Of a stretch of 64,000 nucleotides of DNA, positions 1-9,685 are shown piece by piece. The notes under the pieces were generated by a model, which searched no databases, was not told the DNA's origin, and saw nothing but the letters and a program-made list of their open reading frames with translations. The position numbers and the translations under genes were made by a program. This stretch comes from Streptomyces sp. DH41 (GTDB lineage: Bacteria; Actinomycetota; Actinomycetes; Streptomycetales; Streptomycetaceae). The stretch is from the NCBI RefSeq assembly GCF_029813785.1, contig NZ_JARVKY010000002.1, positions 124,001-188,000 of the forward strand, read 5' to 3'. Position 1 is the first letter of the stretch. Every line of letters starts with the position of its first letter.

Positions 1-721
1 CCCGCCTCTCCAGGATCGTCCCGAGGTGCAGTGCGGCCCGCCGGTGGCCGCGCGCGGCGGCCTGCCGGTACCACTGTTCGGCCTCGTCGGCCGCGGGGGC
101 CGCGGGGGCCGCCGCACGGTCGCGGCCGACACGGTCGGGCCCGGCGCCCCGGTCCAGGGCCCGTGCCAGCCGGTACGCGGCCTCCCGGTGCCCGCGCTCG
201 GCCGCGGCCCGCATCCACCGCTCGGCCCCGGCACCGTCCCCGCGGTGCTCCAGCAGGTCGGCGAGCGCGTAGGCGCCCAGCACATGGCCCTGCTCCGCGG
301 ACTGGCACAGCCAGTACTCGGCGGCGGGCTCGTCCCCGCGCTCGCGGAAGTGCCGTCCCAGGGCGTGGGCGGCCGCGGCGGATCCGGCGACGGCGGCGAT
401 CCGCCACCATCCGGCGGCGTCGTCGGCGTACCCGCGCTGGTGCAGCAGGACGCCCAGGTTGTTGGCGGCGGCCCGGTCGCCGGCCGCGGTGGCGGCACGC
501 AGGTGGGATTCGGCCCCGTCGAAGTCGCCACGGCGCAGCAGCATCGCGCCGAGGACGCTCATCGCCTCGACGTCACCGGCGTCCGCGGCGAGTCGCCGGC
601 GTACTTCCTCGGCGGCCTCGTCGGCGGCTTCCTGGGCCTCGTCCGCGCTTTCCTCCTGACCGGACGGCTGGGCAAAACGCCCTGTCCCGAACAGATTTGC
701 CATGTCCCCCATAACGTCCAT
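1..721 (-). CDS. SEL1/TPR-repeat protein (3' end cut by window edge)
   Basis: The minus-strand frame is open from ATG at 721 to the window edge, giving 240 visible residues and no stop. After a short acidic N-terminus rich in E/A, the sequence consists of alpha-helical repeats of the SEL1/TPR kind. Recurring units carry A-x-x-W-W/Y-R-x-A-A-x-x-G-x-x-x-A-A-x-x-L, for example WWRIAAVAGSAAAAHALG and WYRQAAARGHRRAALHLG. Such proteins are scaffolds for protein-protein contacts, and nothing here identifies a partner. An AGGTGG-like ribosome site lies just upstream of 721. A second in-frame ATG five codons in is an alternative start. The family assignment is clear; the role is unknown. Confidence 0.8.
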   Translation of the reverse strand, partial: MDVMGDMANLFGTGRFAQPSGQEESADEAQEAADEAAEEVRRRLAADAGDVEAMSVLGAMLLRRGDFDGAESHLRAATAAGDRAAANNLGVLLHQRGYADDAAGWWRIAAVAGSAAAAHALGRHFRERGDEPAAEYWLCQSAEQGHVLGAYALADLLEHRGDGAGAERWMRAAAERGHREAAYRLARALDRGAGPDRVGRDRAAAPAAPAADEAEQWYRQAAARGHRRAALHLGTILERR

Positions 722-885
722 CGTCGCACCACCTGCAACCTGGGTACATCCGGTATACCGCAGCCAGTGAGGTCACTTCAGCGTTTTGTCGACATGCCCA
801 CAGGGAGACAAGTCAAACACAGATCTGCCCAACTCCCCCTGGCGGCGCGGCCGTAGCCTCACCGGCACATGCGTTCGCACATCAC

Positions 886-919
886 AAAGGCCCGGATTCC
901 TTTTGGAATCCGGGCCTTT
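886..919 (-). terminator. Intrinsic terminator after the initiator tRNA
   Basis: A perfect 15-bp inverted repeat (886-900 / 905-919) encloses a TTTT/AAAA loop. Its stem ends in TTT on the minus strand. It lies about 30 bp downstream of the tRNA 3' end and fits a tRNA transcription terminator. Confidence 0.85.
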
Positions 920-950
920 GTGGTCGTTCGCACGTAGCTCACGACTTCAG

Positions 951-1024
951 TAGCGGGGACAGGATTTGAACCTGCGACCTCTGGGTTATGAGCCCAGCGA
1001 GCTACCGAGCTGCTCCACCCCGCG
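951..1024 (-). tRNA. Initiator tRNA-fMet (CAT)
   Basis: The 74-nt minus-strand cloverleaf has the anticodon loop CTCATAA. It is flanked by the GGG/CCC anticodon-stem pairs typical of initiator tRNA, has a GGTTCAAATCC T-arm, and contains GTGGAGCAGC after the acceptor strand. The first position is an unpaired C (C1 opposite U72), the mismatch that marks initiator tRNAs. No CCA is encoded. E. coli tRNA-fMet has nearly the same first 14 bases. Confidence 0.95.
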
Positions 1025-1099
1025 CCGTTGTGTTCACAACCCTAGCACGGCGCGGGATGGGCTTTGACCAGCTCGAACGCCCGGCTCGAAGCAGCAGGG

Positions 1100-4000
1100 T
1101 CAGCCGCTGTCCGAACCTCCACCGGAGTCTCCGGTCGGGGTGGGACTCGGACCGGACTTGCCGTCCCCGGCCTTGTCCCCGGCCTGTTCCCCGGTCTTGC
1201 CGTCCCCGTTCTTACCGTCCCCGTTCTTGCCGCCGGCGCTCTCGTCGACCTTGGCCTGCGCATCCTCGGCGCGCCGCAGGGCCTCCTCCAGGTCCTTCTG
1301 GGCCTCCGCGTACGCGGCCAGGTCCTTCTGTTCCAGGGCCTTCTGGCCGGCGTCGAAGGCCTCCTGCGCGTCGCCCAGCGCTTCCCGCACCGTCGGGTTG
1401 GTGGACGTCGGTGGCGGCTTGGTCGTGTCCTCGCCCTCGTCCGGTGGTGGCTCGGTCGTGCCCTCCCCCGTCGCCTCCCCGAAGACCTTGGCGAGCGCCT
1501 CGTCGAGGGTGTTCTCGAAGGCTGTGGCACCCCCGTAGCTGACCAGCACCTTGCGCAGCAGCGGGTACTTGAGGTCGCCACCGCGCACGTAGACCGGCTC
1601 CACGTACAGCAGCCCGCCGTCCAACGGCACCGTCAGCAGGTTGCCGTACTCGACCTCCGAGTCGCCGCCTCTCAGCAGCCTGATGGACTCGGCGATGTCC
1701 TGTTCGGAGTTGAACTGGCTCTGGACCTGTTTGGGCCCGTCGACGGTCGTACTGGTGGGCAGTTTCAGGATTCTGATCTTGCCGTAGCCGTCTGTCCCCG
1801 CCTCGGCGTCGACCGCCATGAACGCGCTGAGGTTGTCACGTCCGTTGGGTGTGAACGTCGTCGTGAGCGAGAACGCCTGCTTGTCCTGGTCGGGCATCTT
1901 CATGCTCAGGTAGTACGGCGGTACCGCGTCGCCCGACTTGTTGGTCGGGTCGTCCGGAACCTGCCACACCTCGCTGCCGCTGAGGAACGTGTTGGCGTCC
2001 TTCACGTGGTAGCGCGTGAGCAGCTCGCGCTGGACCTTGAACAGGTCCTGCGGATAGCGCAGATGCGCCATCAGCTCGTCGGAGATCTCGTCCTTGTCCT
2101 GCACCGTGTCCGGGAACGCCTTCATCCAGGTCTTGAGGACCGGATCCTTGGTGTCCCACTGGTAGAGCTTCACGTCACCGCTGTACGCGTCGACGGTCGC
2201 CTTCACGGAGTTGCGGATGTAGTTGACCTGGTTCTGCTGGGCCACCACCGCGCGCTGGTCGTTGGCCGCGGTCAGGGAGTCGGCGGTCGTGTCGCCCAGC
2301 GTCGTACGGGAGGCGTACGGGTAGCCGTTCGTCGTCGTGTACGCGTCGACGATCCACTGGATACGGCCGTCCACCACCGCCGGGTAGGCGTCGCCGTCGA
2401 TGGTCAGCCACGGGGCGACGGCCTCGAGTCGCTCCTTGGGCGTGCGGTTGTACAGGATCCGCGAGCCCTCTCCGATCGCGCCGGAGTAGAGGATCTGCGG
2501 CTCGCCGAACGCGGCCGCGTATGCCGCCCGGTTGACCGGGTTGGACAGGTCGACCCCGCCGTCACCCTTGTAGCTGAACGTCTTCTCCCCGGTGTCGTCG
2601 GAGTAGTCGATCTCCTTCTGGGGACCGCCGACGATCGAGTACGTGGTGGTCTTCTCGCCGTAGTAGATCCGCTGCTCGTACGTGCCGAGGTCGCCCTCGG
2701 ACGGCAGGTTGGACTCGGTGAAGACCGGGCGGCCCTCGGAGTCGACCTCGGTGCCCTTGGCCGCGACCACGCCGTAGCCGTGGGTGTAGCGGAAGTGGTT
2801 GTTGATCCAGTTCTTCTTCGGGATGCCGGCCAGGTTCAGCTCGCGCAGGCCGATGACCGTGTCCTGGTCCTTGCCGTCCTTGGCGTAGCGGTCGACGTCC
2901 AGGTTGTTCGGGAACGCGTAGTAGTTCCGCATCTGCTGGAGCTGCTGGAACGTCGGCGAGATGACGTTCGGGTCCATGATCCGGATGGACGCCGCGGCAT
3001 CCACGTCGTCACGGAGCTTGGTCTTGTCCTTGGTCTCGCTCACACCCGGGTACTCGGTGACCTGGGTGCCCTCGATGCCGTAGGCCTCGCGCGTCGCCTT
3101 GAGGTTCTTCTGGACGTACGGCGCCTCCTTGGCCTGCTCGTTCGGCTGGACCTGGAACTTCTGGACCAGCGCCGGGTACAGGCCGCCGATGAGGATCGCG
3201 GAGAGCACCATCAGGCCGAAGCCGATCACGGGCAGCTGCCAGGTGCGACGCCACAGGGTGGCGAAGAACAGCAGCGCGCAGATGACGGCGATGCAGAACA
3301 GGATCGTCTTGGCCGGCAGGTAGGCGTTGGCGTCGACGTACCTCAGGCCCGTCCAGCTGTCGGTCGCCTTGAAGTCGCTGGACTTCACCGCCAGCCCGTA
3401 CCGGTCGAGCCAGTAGGCGACCGCCTTGAGGGCGACGAAGACGCCGATGAGCACCGACAGGTGCCCGGTGGCCGCGGCCGTGGCGCGCGCACCCGGGCTG
3501 GTGACGCGGAGCCCGCCGTACAGGTAGTGGGTGAGCGCGGCGGCGATCACGGAGATGACCACGGCGGCGAAGCCGAAGCCCAGCAGGAACCGGTACCAGG
3601 GCAGGTCGAAGGCGTAGAAGGCGACGTCCAGCTTGAACTGGGGGTCCTTCTGCCCGAAGGGCACGCCGTTGACCCACATCAGCCAGGTCCGCCACTGACC
3701 GGACGCCGAGGCGCCCGCGATCAGACCGACCAGGGCGGTGATACCGAGCAGCAGCCACTTCTTGTACGGGGCGATGCCCATCCGGTACCGGTCGAGGTTC
3801 TGCTGCTCCATCGACATGGCGCTCAGCGGCGGCCGCAGCCGGTGGGCCAGCCAGATGTTGAACCCGACGGCGAGTGCCATCAGCAGACCGAAGACGAAGA
3901 AGAGTCCGATCTTGGTCCACAGGGTCGTCGTGAACACCGACGAGTAGTGGACCGACCGATACCACAACCAGTCCGTCCAGAATCCCGCGAACATGGTGAA

Positions 4001-4117
4001 CGCCATGGCGAGCACGGCGAGGACACCAAGTGTCATCAGCAGGGTTCGGACACGCCGGGACGGGCGGCCCACTCTGATCCGCGGCCCCGTCGGGGGGCCT
4101 CCGCCGCGGTCCGGCAT
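1100..4117 (-). CDS. UPF0182 family integral membrane protein
   Basis: The product has 1005 aa with about seven N-terminal hydrophobic segments (for example [20 protein letters not shown], near residues 20-40). A large extracytoplasmic domain follows, and a Pro/Thr/Glu-rich, Gly/Lys/Asp-rich C-terminal tail (about the last 130 residues) of low complexity closes it. The conserved block [18 protein letters not shown] identifies UPF0182. The start at MPDRG was chosen because the family begins there, with GRPSRR before TM1; the upstream 32 codons are an open extension without an obvious ribosome site. Homologues include S. coelicolor SCO5204 and M. tuberculosis Rv3193c (from memory). The function is unknown. 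The gene is divergent from the PPA1309-type gene. Confidence 0.9.
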   Translation of the reverse strand: MPDRGGGPPTGPRIRVGRPSRRVRTLLMTLGVLAVLAMAFTMFAGFWTDWLWYRSVHYSSVFTTTLWTKIGLFFVFGLLMALAVGFNIWLAHRLRPPLSAMSMEQQNLDRYRMGIAPYKKWLLLGITALVGLIAGASASGQWRTWLMWVNGVPFGQKDPQFKLDVAFYAFDLPWYRFLLGFGFAAVVISVIAAALTHYLYGGLRVTSPGARATAAATGHLSVLIGVFVALKAVAYWLDRYGLAVKSSDFKATDSWTGLRYVDANAYLPAKTILFCIAVICALLFFATLWRRTWQLPVIGFGLMVLSAILIGGLYPALVQKFQVQPNEQAKEAPYVQKNLKATREAYGIEGTQVTEYPGVSETKDKTKLRDDVDAAASIRIMDPNVISPTFQQLQQMRNYYAFPNNLDVDRYAKDGKDQDTVIGLRELNLAGIPKKNWINNHFRYTHGYGVVAAKGTEVDSEGRPVFTESNLPSEGDLGTYEQRIYYGEKTTTYSIVGGPQKEIDYSDDTGEKTFSYKGDGGVDLSNPVNRAAYAAAFGEPQILYSGAIGEGSRILYNRTPKERLEAVAPWLTIDGDAYPAVVDGRIQWIVDAYTTTNGYPYASRTTLGDTTADSLTAANDQRAVVAQQNQVNYIRNSVKATVDAYSGDVKLYQWDTKDPVLKTWMKAFPDTVQDKDEISDELMAHLRYPQDLFKVQRELLTRYHVKDANTFLSGSEVWQVPDDPTNKSGDAVPPYYLSMKMPDQDKQAFSLTTTFTPNGRDNLSAFMAVDAEAGTDGYGKIRILKLPTSTTVDGPKQVQSQFNSEQDIAESIRLLRGGDSEVEYGNLLTVPLDGGLLYVEPVYVRGGDLKYPLLRKVLVSYGGATAFENTLDEALAKVFGEATGEGTTEPPPDEGEDTTKPPPTSTNPTVREALGDAQEAFDAGQKALEQKDLAAYAEAQKDLEEALRRAEDAQAKVDESAGGKNGDGKNGDGKTGEQAGDKAGDGKSGPSPTPTGDSGGGSDSG

Positions 4118-4281
4118 CTGGAAAGCCAAGGTGCGCACCTCGAAGTTCGCTGTTGATCCGTCAGGCCCTCGGGTTCGTGGGCCCCCCGTGCGCCCCCGTG
4201 ATCGTGGGCCCACACCTATGCAACTTACTCATCGTTTACTCGGTTCCCGATTCGGGCTACCAACGAGGCAGGATTGTGACC

Positions 4282-4824
4282 ATGTCCAACACCCCCATGG
4301 CAGCGAACCCCCTCACCCGGGCCGTACTCGAGATCGACGAGTACGTCTCCGGCCTCGGCTGGGACCAGCCCGCACGCCTCTTCGCACTTGTCGACACCGC
4401 ACGTCTGAGGGCCGACCAGCCCTCGCTCGCGGACCGGCTCGGTCTGCGGGACGAGTCGGAGAGCTCCGGCCTGACCCCGATCGAGCAGGACGAGATTCCA
4501 ACGGACCAGCCGCTCGACGAGTTCCTGGGCACCATCGCCTGGCCCGACGCGGTGGTCGGCTGCGCCCTCGCCGTGGAGCGCCTGATGCTGCCGCCGTCCG
4601 CCGAGGCCCAGGTCCCCGAGGGCCTGAACGAGACGAAGCTGGCGCAGTGGGTGGCGGAGCACCCCGAGCGCCAGGAGGTCCGCATGACGGTCGCGGTCCT
4701 GCGCGACGGCGCCCGCGACTCGGCCCTGCGGCTGCGGGAGAAGGACGCCGCCACGGAGGTCCTCACGGGCTCCGACCTGGTGCCGGGGCTGGCCCAGGCG
4801 CTGACGGCTACCTTCGAGGAGTAG
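4282..4824 (+). CDS. PPA1309/PPA1353-type conserved actinobacterial protein
   Basis: The product is a soluble 180-aa protein. Its features are an N-terminal AVLEIDEYVSGLGWDQPARL segment, a central FLGTIAWPDAVVGCALAVER block and a C-terminal R-D-x-A-L-R-x-R region followed by GSDLVPGLAQAL. No catalytic motif is visible. The start ATG 4282 (MSNTP) is preceded by GAGGCAGG about 10 nt upstream; an in-frame GTG at 4276 is also possible. In actinobacteria this family normally sits between the UPF0182 gene and the PDZ protease gene, as here. The function is unknown. Confidence 0.8.
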   Translation: MSNTPMAANPLTRAVLEIDEYVSGLGWDQPARLFALVDTARLRADQPSLADRLGLRDESESSGLTPIEQDEIPTDQPLDEFLGTIAWPDAVVGCALAVERLMLPPSAEAQVPEGLNETKLAQWVAEHPERQEVRMTVAVLRDGARDSALRLREKDAATEVLTGSDLVPGLAQALTATFEE

Positions 4825-4849
4825 CTCCGCGGGGCGCTACGCGGCTGCC

Positions 4850-4886
4850 CGGTCCGTCACCGGGTCCGTCACCGCGTCCGTCATCC
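4850..4886. repeat. Short GGTCCGTCACC direct repeats
   Basis: Three to four degenerate 12-nt units of the type GGTCCGTCACCG lie between the converging PPA1309-type and PDZ-protease genes, running into the 3' end of the latter. No function is evident. Confidence 0.45.
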
Positions 4887-5975
4887 GGTCGTGCACTTCG
4901 GCAGGTCCGAGGTCTTTCCCGAGCGGATGTCCTCCAGCGCGCCGAGGGCGTCGTCGATGGTGTCCACCTTCACGAGGGTGAGCCCGTCGGGGATGTCCTC
5001 GGCGGCGGCCGCGCAGTTGTCGGCGGGCGTCAGGAAGTACTGGGCGCCCTTCTCGCGTGCGCCGATGGTCTTCATCCCGATGCCGCCGATCGGGCCGACC
5101 TTGCCGTTGTCGTCGATCGTTCCGGTGCCGGCGACGAACTTGCCGCCGGTCAGGTCGCCCGGCGTGAGCTTGTCGTAGATGCCGAGGGCGAACATCAGAC
5201 CGGCGCTCGGGCCGCCGACGTCGGCCAGCTTGATGTCGATGGAGAACGGGAACGTGTGATCGGTCCCGGCGGCGATCCCCACGATGGCGCGCTTCTCACC
5301 GGCGTCGTCCGAGGCCGCGGTGGCGATCGTGACCTCCTGCGTGTCGGTGGGCGTCCGGCCCTCCTTCTCCGCGGCGGCCTGCTCCTTGGCGGGCACGATC
5401 GTGAAGACGACGTCCTGTCCGGGCTTGTGCTCGGTCACCAGCTCGGCGACGTCCGCCGGCTTCTTGACGGTCTTGCCGTCCACCGCTTTGATCACGTCTC
5501 CGGCGTGCAGCCTGCCCTCGGACGGTGAGTCCTTGACGACCGTGGAGACGACCACCCAGGACTTCACCGGGATGTCGAGTGCCTTGAGGGCGGCGACCTT
5601 GGCGCTCTCCTGGGACTGGCTGAACTCCTCGGCGTTCTCCTGGGTGGCCTCTTCCTCGGTCTTTCCGTCCGGGTAGAGGGTCTCGTGCGGCACCACGCGG
5701 TTGTCGTGCGCCAGCCAGCCGTAGACGGCCTCCACGAGGTTCATCTTGTACTCGGCGCTGGTGACCCGGACGGTGGTCATGTTCAGATGGCCGCTCGCCT
5801 CATAGGTCTCGCGCCCGTCGATCCGCAGCACCGGCTCGCCGTCGTGGTCGCCAAGGGTGTTCACCGTCGGCCCCGGGGACATCTCCGCGTACGGCACGGG
5901 GATGAACACACCCGCGCACAGGAGCGCGATCAGCATCAGGGTGGAGGCGAGCATCGTCGCGGTGCGGCGTGGCAT
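4881..5975 (-). CDS. PDZ-domain, Lon-like (S16) membrane serine protease, YlbL type
   Basis: The 364-aa product has an N-terminal signal anchor (LASTLMLIALLCAGVFIPVP). A PDZ domain follows at about 130-215 (VVVSTVVKDSPSEGRLHAGD). The C-terminal domain is S16-like, with the catalytic serine in GGPSAGLMFAL and the lysine of the Ser-Lys dyad in GGIGMKTIGA. This is the architecture of the YlbL/Rv3194c family of membrane-anchored extracytoplasmic proteases. It converges on the upstream PPA1309-type gene. Its substrate is unknown. The start ATG is well placed just before the hydrophobic segment. Confidence 0.9.
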   Translation of the reverse strand: MPRRTATMLASTLMLIALLCAGVFIPVPYAEMSPGPTVNTLGDHDGEPVLRIDGRETYEASGHLNMTTVRVTSAEYKMNLVEAVYGWLAHDNRVVPHETLYPDGKTEEEATQENAEEFSQSQESAKVAALKALDIPVKSWVVVSTVVKDSPSEGRLHAGDVIKAVDGKTVKKPADVAELVTEHKPGQDVVFTIVPAKEQAAAEKEGRTPTDTQEVTIATAASDDAGEKRAIVGIAAGTDHTFPFSIDIKLADVGGPSAGLMFALGIYDKLTPGDLTGGKFVAGTGTIDDNGKVGPIGGIGMKTIGAREKGAQYFLTPADNCAAAAEDIPDGLTLVKVDTIDDALGALEDIRSGKTSDLPKCTTG

Positions 5976-6030
5976 GGCACGACAGTACGGGACGGGGCTG
6001 TCAGAACACCGTCAGGGATGCGCCGTACGA

Positions 6031-6195
6031 TCAGGCTCCGGTGCGGGGCTTCTCCATGGCCTCACGGAAGCGGGCGTAGCCGTCCAGCTCGGGCCCGTCG
6101 CTCCGTGCCTTGCGGGTCCGGTTGGCCCAACTGCCCCACAGACCCGCGCCGACGGCGGCCACAAGCGGAATCAGCAACCAGGCAAGCGCTGCCAT
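6031..6195 (-). CDS. Small single-pass membrane protein (54 aa)
   Basis: The ORF reads MAALAWLLIPLVAAVGAGLW and then a basic/polar tail ending in EKPRTGA. It has one N-terminal membrane helix and a cytoplasmic tail. A GGGAGG ribosome site is correctly placed before the ATG at 6195. Similar small proteins occur at this position in other Streptomyces genomes (from memory). The function is unknown. Confidence 0.7.
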   Translation of the reverse strand: MAALAWLLIPLVAAVGAGLWGSWANRTRKARSDGPELDGYARFREAMEKPRTGA

Positions 6196-6316
6196 GCCGA
6201 CCTCCCAACCCCATGAGCGTCCGCGACTGACTGATCAGCAGATTAACCATCCGCAGTGACAACGCTCACGCCGGGGGGTCGGTTACGCAACCGGAGTCAC
6301 GGGAGCGGCGCGGTCG

Positions 6317-6778
6317 TCAGCACGCGCCGACCCACTCCTCGGTCCCGTCCGAGAAGGACTGGTGCTTCCAGATGGGCACCTCGTGCTTCAGGTCGTCGAT
6401 CAGCTTCCGGCAGGCGTCGAAGGCCTCGCCCCGGTGCGGGCAGGACACGGCGACGACCACGGCGAGATCCCCGACCTCGAGGTCCCCCACCCGGTGCACC
6501 GCCGCGAGCGCCCGTACGGGGTACTCCGCGACGACCTTCTCGGCGATCCGCCGCATCTCGGCCTCGGCACTGGGGTGGCACGAGTACCCCAGCCGGTCGA
6601 CGTCACTCCCCCCGTCGTGGTCGCGGACCGTCCCGACGAACAGCGCGGTCCCGCCGGCCGCGTCGTCTCCTACGGCCCGGAACACCTCGTCCACGGACAG
6701 GCGCGTCTCCCGGATGCCGATCAGCTTGACGGGATCCGGGGCGGCCAGCTCACCGGGGTGGTCGTTCGTGGTTGCCAT
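6317..6778 (-). CDS. moaE: MoaE, molybdopterin synthase catalytic subunit
   Basis: The 153-aa product shows the MoaE signatures TALFVGTVRDHDGG, HRVGDLEVGDLAVVVAVSCPH (the core fold) and the active-site lysine block VPIWKHQ. MoaE transfers sulfur from thiocarboxylated MoaD to cyclic pyranopterin monophosphate in molybdenum-cofactor synthesis. Moco-related moeZ lies 32 kb away in this window; no moaD is seen beside moaE. The start MATTND (6778) was preferred over an upstream codon at 6796. The next gene upstream is the SDR epimerase. Confidence 0.93.
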   Translation of the reverse strand: MATTNDHPGELAAPDPVKLIGIRETRLSVDEVFRAVGDDAAGGTALFVGTVRDHDGGSDVDRLGYSCHPSAEAEMRRIAEKVVAEYPVRALAAVHRVGDLEVGDLAVVVAVSCPHRGEAFDACRKLIDDLKHEVPIWKHQSFSDGTEEWVGAC

Positions 6779-6901
6779 ACGCCCATCGTGCCCCACGCCA
6801 CGGACGGCGCGGAATAGCGCTATCGCCCCGCACGCACGCGTACCGCTTTGGAGCCTCCTACAGGGCCTCGCGGTCGCCCGCCTCAGATCCGTCGCCGGGC
6901 C

Positions 6902-8023
6902 TCAGATCCGTCGCCGGACCTTTCGCGCCCGCCGCACCACCGCGGCCGCGCCCAGCAGCGCCACGGTCGCTCCGGCGGCTCCCGCCGCGGTCGCGTCCTT
7001 GCGCCCGAGCCGCCGCCCGGCGACCGTGTGCCGCCCGGCGACCTCCTCCAGCAGCTCCGCGAGCACCTCCTCGTTGGTGTACTTCGGCCGCCATCCGGCG
7101 TCGTGCAGCCGGCTGCCGCTCACCACCCAGGGGTACATCGTGTACGCCAGGTCCCCGGCCGGGGACGGGGTCAGGCCGATGCGGTGCAGCCGGGCCGCCG
7201 CGCCCAGCGCGACCGCCGACGGCAGCTCCATCCGCCGGATGCCGCTGAGCTCCTCGACCTCCTCCTGCTCCAGCCAGCCGTCGCAGCCGACGGCCAGTTC
7301 CCCGTCGGCCTTCTCCAGCACGGCGTACTCCAGCGCACTGCACAGGTCGTCGATGTGGCAGAACTGCCAGGCCGGCCGCGACCCGGCCACGACAAGCAGC
7401 CGAGGAGACTCGAAATACCTGGTCAGCGCAGTGTCCATACCTCCGACCAGCACCGCCGGCCGGACGACGGTCACATTGAGGCCGGGGTGCGCGCGCGGTG
7501 CGCGACGTGCGAGCCGCTCGATCTCCAGCAGGTCCCCGACCCCGGTGGCCTCGGCCGTGGCGCGCAGCTCCGCGTCCTCGGACAGCGGCAGCTCGTTCTC
7601 CGGCAGGGCGCCGTAGACCATCGCGGAGGTGCACAGCACGACACGGCGTACGCCGGCCGCCGCCGCGGCGGTCAGGACGGTCTGTGTCCCCCGGACGTTG
7701 TAAGCCGTCCGGGCGGCCGCGTCGGTCTCCAGATCGAGGTCGAGCGCCAGGTGCACGACCACGTCCACGCCGCGCAGTTTCTCGGCGATGGCAGGGTCCC
7801 GTACGTCCAGGATCTGCCACTGTGCCGCCGTGCACTCACCACGCCGTTCATCGATGGCCACGACCTGTCTGACCTCGTCGGACGCGGCGAGCCGCGCGGC
7901 GAGCAGTGCCCCGACACCGGACGCGGCACCGGTGACCGCGACGACGGGTCCGCGCGCGCCGGGGCGGGGGGAACTGGTTGACTGGTTTCGCGCTGCGCGA
8001 ACCTGCGGATCTGGGGAACTCAC
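6902..8023 (-). CDS. Extended SDR / NAD-dependent epimerase-dehydratase family protein
   Basis: The 373-aa product has an N-terminal Rossmann motif TGAASGVGALLA, an LDVRD pattern after strand 3, VVHLALDLD and a CTSAMVYGALPENELP active-site region with Tyr. A C-terminal hydrophobic helix (AAGAAGATVALLGAAAVV) is followed by an Arg/Lys-rich end, suggesting membrane association. The GTG start at 8023 is supported by GGAGA eight bases upstream; the frame also extends to 8119 without a good ribosome site. The substrate is unknown. It is divergent from the DUF2342 gene. Confidence 0.8.
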   Translation of the reverse strand: MSSPDPQVRAARNQSTSSPRPGARGPVVAVTGAASGVGALLAARLAASDEVRQVVAIDERRGECTAAQWQILDVRDPAIAEKLRGVDVVVHLALDLDLETDAAARTAYNVRGTQTVLTAAAAAGVRRVVLCTSAMVYGALPENELPLSEDAELRATAEATGVGDLLEIERLARRAPRAHPGLNVTVVRPAVLVGGMDTALTRYFESPRLLVVAGSRPAWQFCHIDDLCSALEYAVLEKADGELAVGCDGWLEQEEVEELSGIRRMELPSAVALGAAARLHRIGLTPSPAGDLAYTMYPWVVSGSRLHDAGWRPKYTNEEVLAELLEEVAGRHTVAGRRLGRKDATAAGAAGATVALLGAAAVVRRARKVRRRI

Positions 8024-8215
8024 CGGGCGTCTCCAGCGGTTGTCTTCAGTACGGGCGCGAGCGACGCGTACGTACCAGGTGGCATCCATCCTGCCGCAGG
8101 CCGTCAGTCGGCGAAGCACCGAGGCCCGAACCGCCCCGGGTGTCTACGCTGGGTGGTGAAGTCGGGCAGCCGTGCCGCCGGAAAGAACCGGCGGCCCTAC
8201 CAGCCGAGGAACCCC

Positions 8216-9685
8216 GTGAGTGACACCCCATTCGGATTCGGCCTTCCGCCGGAGGAGCCGGACGACGGCGACGAGGGCAAGAAGAAGGACCAGCAGGGCG
8301 GCGGTGGTCAGGGACCGGCCAACCCGTTCGGATTCGGGCCCGGAGCCGGCGGCCTCGGCGGCCCCGGTGCGGACAACCCGTTCGCTGCCATGTTCGGTTC
8401 CATGAACCCCAACGACCTGGGCGCCGCGTTCCAGCAGCTGGGCCAGATGCTCTCCTACGAGGGCGGCCCGGTGAACTGGGACATGGCCAAGCAGATCGCC
8501 CGCCAGACGGTCTCCCAGGGCACGCCGGACGGCACGAAGGACGCCAGCATCGGTCCCGCCGAGCGCACCGCCGTCCAGGAGGCCGTACGCCTGGCCGACC
8601 TGTGGCTGGACGACGCGACCGCCCTGCCCTCCGGCGCGGGCACCGCGGTGGCCTGGAGCCGGGCGGAGTGGGTCGAGGCGACCCTGCCCGCCTGGCGGGA
8701 GCTCGTCGACCCGGTCGCCGAGCGCGTCGGCACCGCCATGGGCGACGTGCTGCCCGAGGAGATGCAGGCCATGGCCGGCCCGCTGATCGGCATGATGCGC
8801 TCCATGGGCGGCGCCATGTTCGGCACGCAGATCGGGCAGGCCGTCGGCGTGCTCGCCGGCGAGGTCGTCGGCTCGACCGACGTGGGCCTGCCGCTCGGCC
8901 CGGCCGGCAAGGCCGCGCTGCTGCCGGCGAACATCGAGGCGTTCGGCAAGGACCTCGGCGTGTCCCAGGAGGAGGTGCGGCTGTATCTCGCCCTGCGCGA
9001 GGCCGCCCACCAGCGCCTCTTCGCGCACGTGCCGTGGCTGCGCTCGCACCTGTTCGGCGCGGTCGACGGCTACGCCCGCGGGATCAAGGTCGACACCGCC
9101 AAGCTGGAGGACGTGGTCGGCCAGTTCGACCCGCAGAATCCCGAGCAGCTGCAGGAAGCTCTCCAGCAGGGCATGTTCCAGCCGGAGGACACCCCGGAAC
9201 AGAAGACCGCCCTGGCCCGTCTGGAGACGGCTCTGGCGCTCGTCGAGGGCTGGGTGGACGCGGTGGTGCACGCCGCCGCCAAGCCGCGCCTGTCCTCCGC
9301 CGACGCGCTGCGCGAGACGCTGCGTCGCCGACGCGCCTCGGGCGGCCCGGCGGAGCAGACGTTCGCCACGCTGATCGGCCTGGAGCTGCGTCCACGCCGC
9401 CTGCGCGACGCCTCGCGTCTGTGGGCGTCCCTGACGGACGCGCACGGCGTCGACGGCCGGGACGGCCTGTGGGCCCACCCGGACATGCTGCCGACCGCGT
9501 CCGACCTGGACGACCCGGACGGTTTCGTACACCGTGAGCAGCTCGACTTCTCCGAGCTGGACAAGATGCTCGGCGAGGCGGCGGGCAAGCCCGACCTGAA
9601 GAAGCCCGATCCGAAGGAGAAGGACGGGAAGGGGCAGGACGAGACCGACGGCAAGGGCGAGGGCAAGGGCGACGACGCCGAGTGA
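8216..9685 (+). CDS. DUF2342 / zincin_2-type protein
   Basis: The 489-aa product has a Gly/Asn/Pro-rich N-terminus (NPFGFGPGAGG). The DUF2342 core carries GAMFGTQIGQAVGVLAGEV and REAAHQRLFAHVPWL at about residues 260-275; in this family the latter replaces a canonical HExxH. The tail is charged (Lys/Asp/Gly). These proteins are annotated as zinc-dependent metalloprotease-like or putative hydrolases in actinobacteria (Rv3195 type). GTG 8216 follows a GAGGA site. The TGA stop overlaps the GTG of the NUDIX gene (GTGA), so translation is probably coupled. Confidence 0.85.
   Translation: MSDTPFGFGLPPEEPDDGDEGKKKDQQGGGGQGPANPFGFGPGAGGLGGPGADNPFAAMFGSMNPNDLGAAFQQLGQMLSYEGGPVNWDMAKQIARQTVSQGTPDGTKDASIGPAERTAVQEAVRLADLWLDDATALPSGAGTAVAWSRAEWVEATLPAWRELVDPVAERVGTAMGDVLPEEMQAMAGPLIGMMRSMGGAMFGTQIGQAVGVLAGEVVGSTDVGLPLGPAGKAALLPANIEAFGKDLGVSQEEVRLYLALREAAHQRLFAHVPWLRSHLFGAVDGYARGIKVDTAKLEDVVGQFDPQNPEQLQEALQQGMFQPEDTPEQKTALARLETALALVEGWVDAVVHAAAKPRLSSADALRETLRRRRASGGPAEQTFATLIGLELRPRRLRDASRLWASLTDAHGVDGRDGLWAHPDMLPTASDLDDPDGFVHREQLDFSELDKMLGEAAGKPDLKKPDPKEKDGKGQDETDGKGEGKGDDAE

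Noticed and set aside
26..856. Plus-strand ORF at the window start
   Set aside because: The minus strand encodes a clear SEL1-repeat protein; the plus frame is Pro/Gly/Arg shadow sequence.
1064..4156. 1030-codon plus-strand ORF
   Set aside because: It is the opposite-strand shadow of the UPF0182 gene, has no domain, and shows codon bias typical of antisense high-GC frames.
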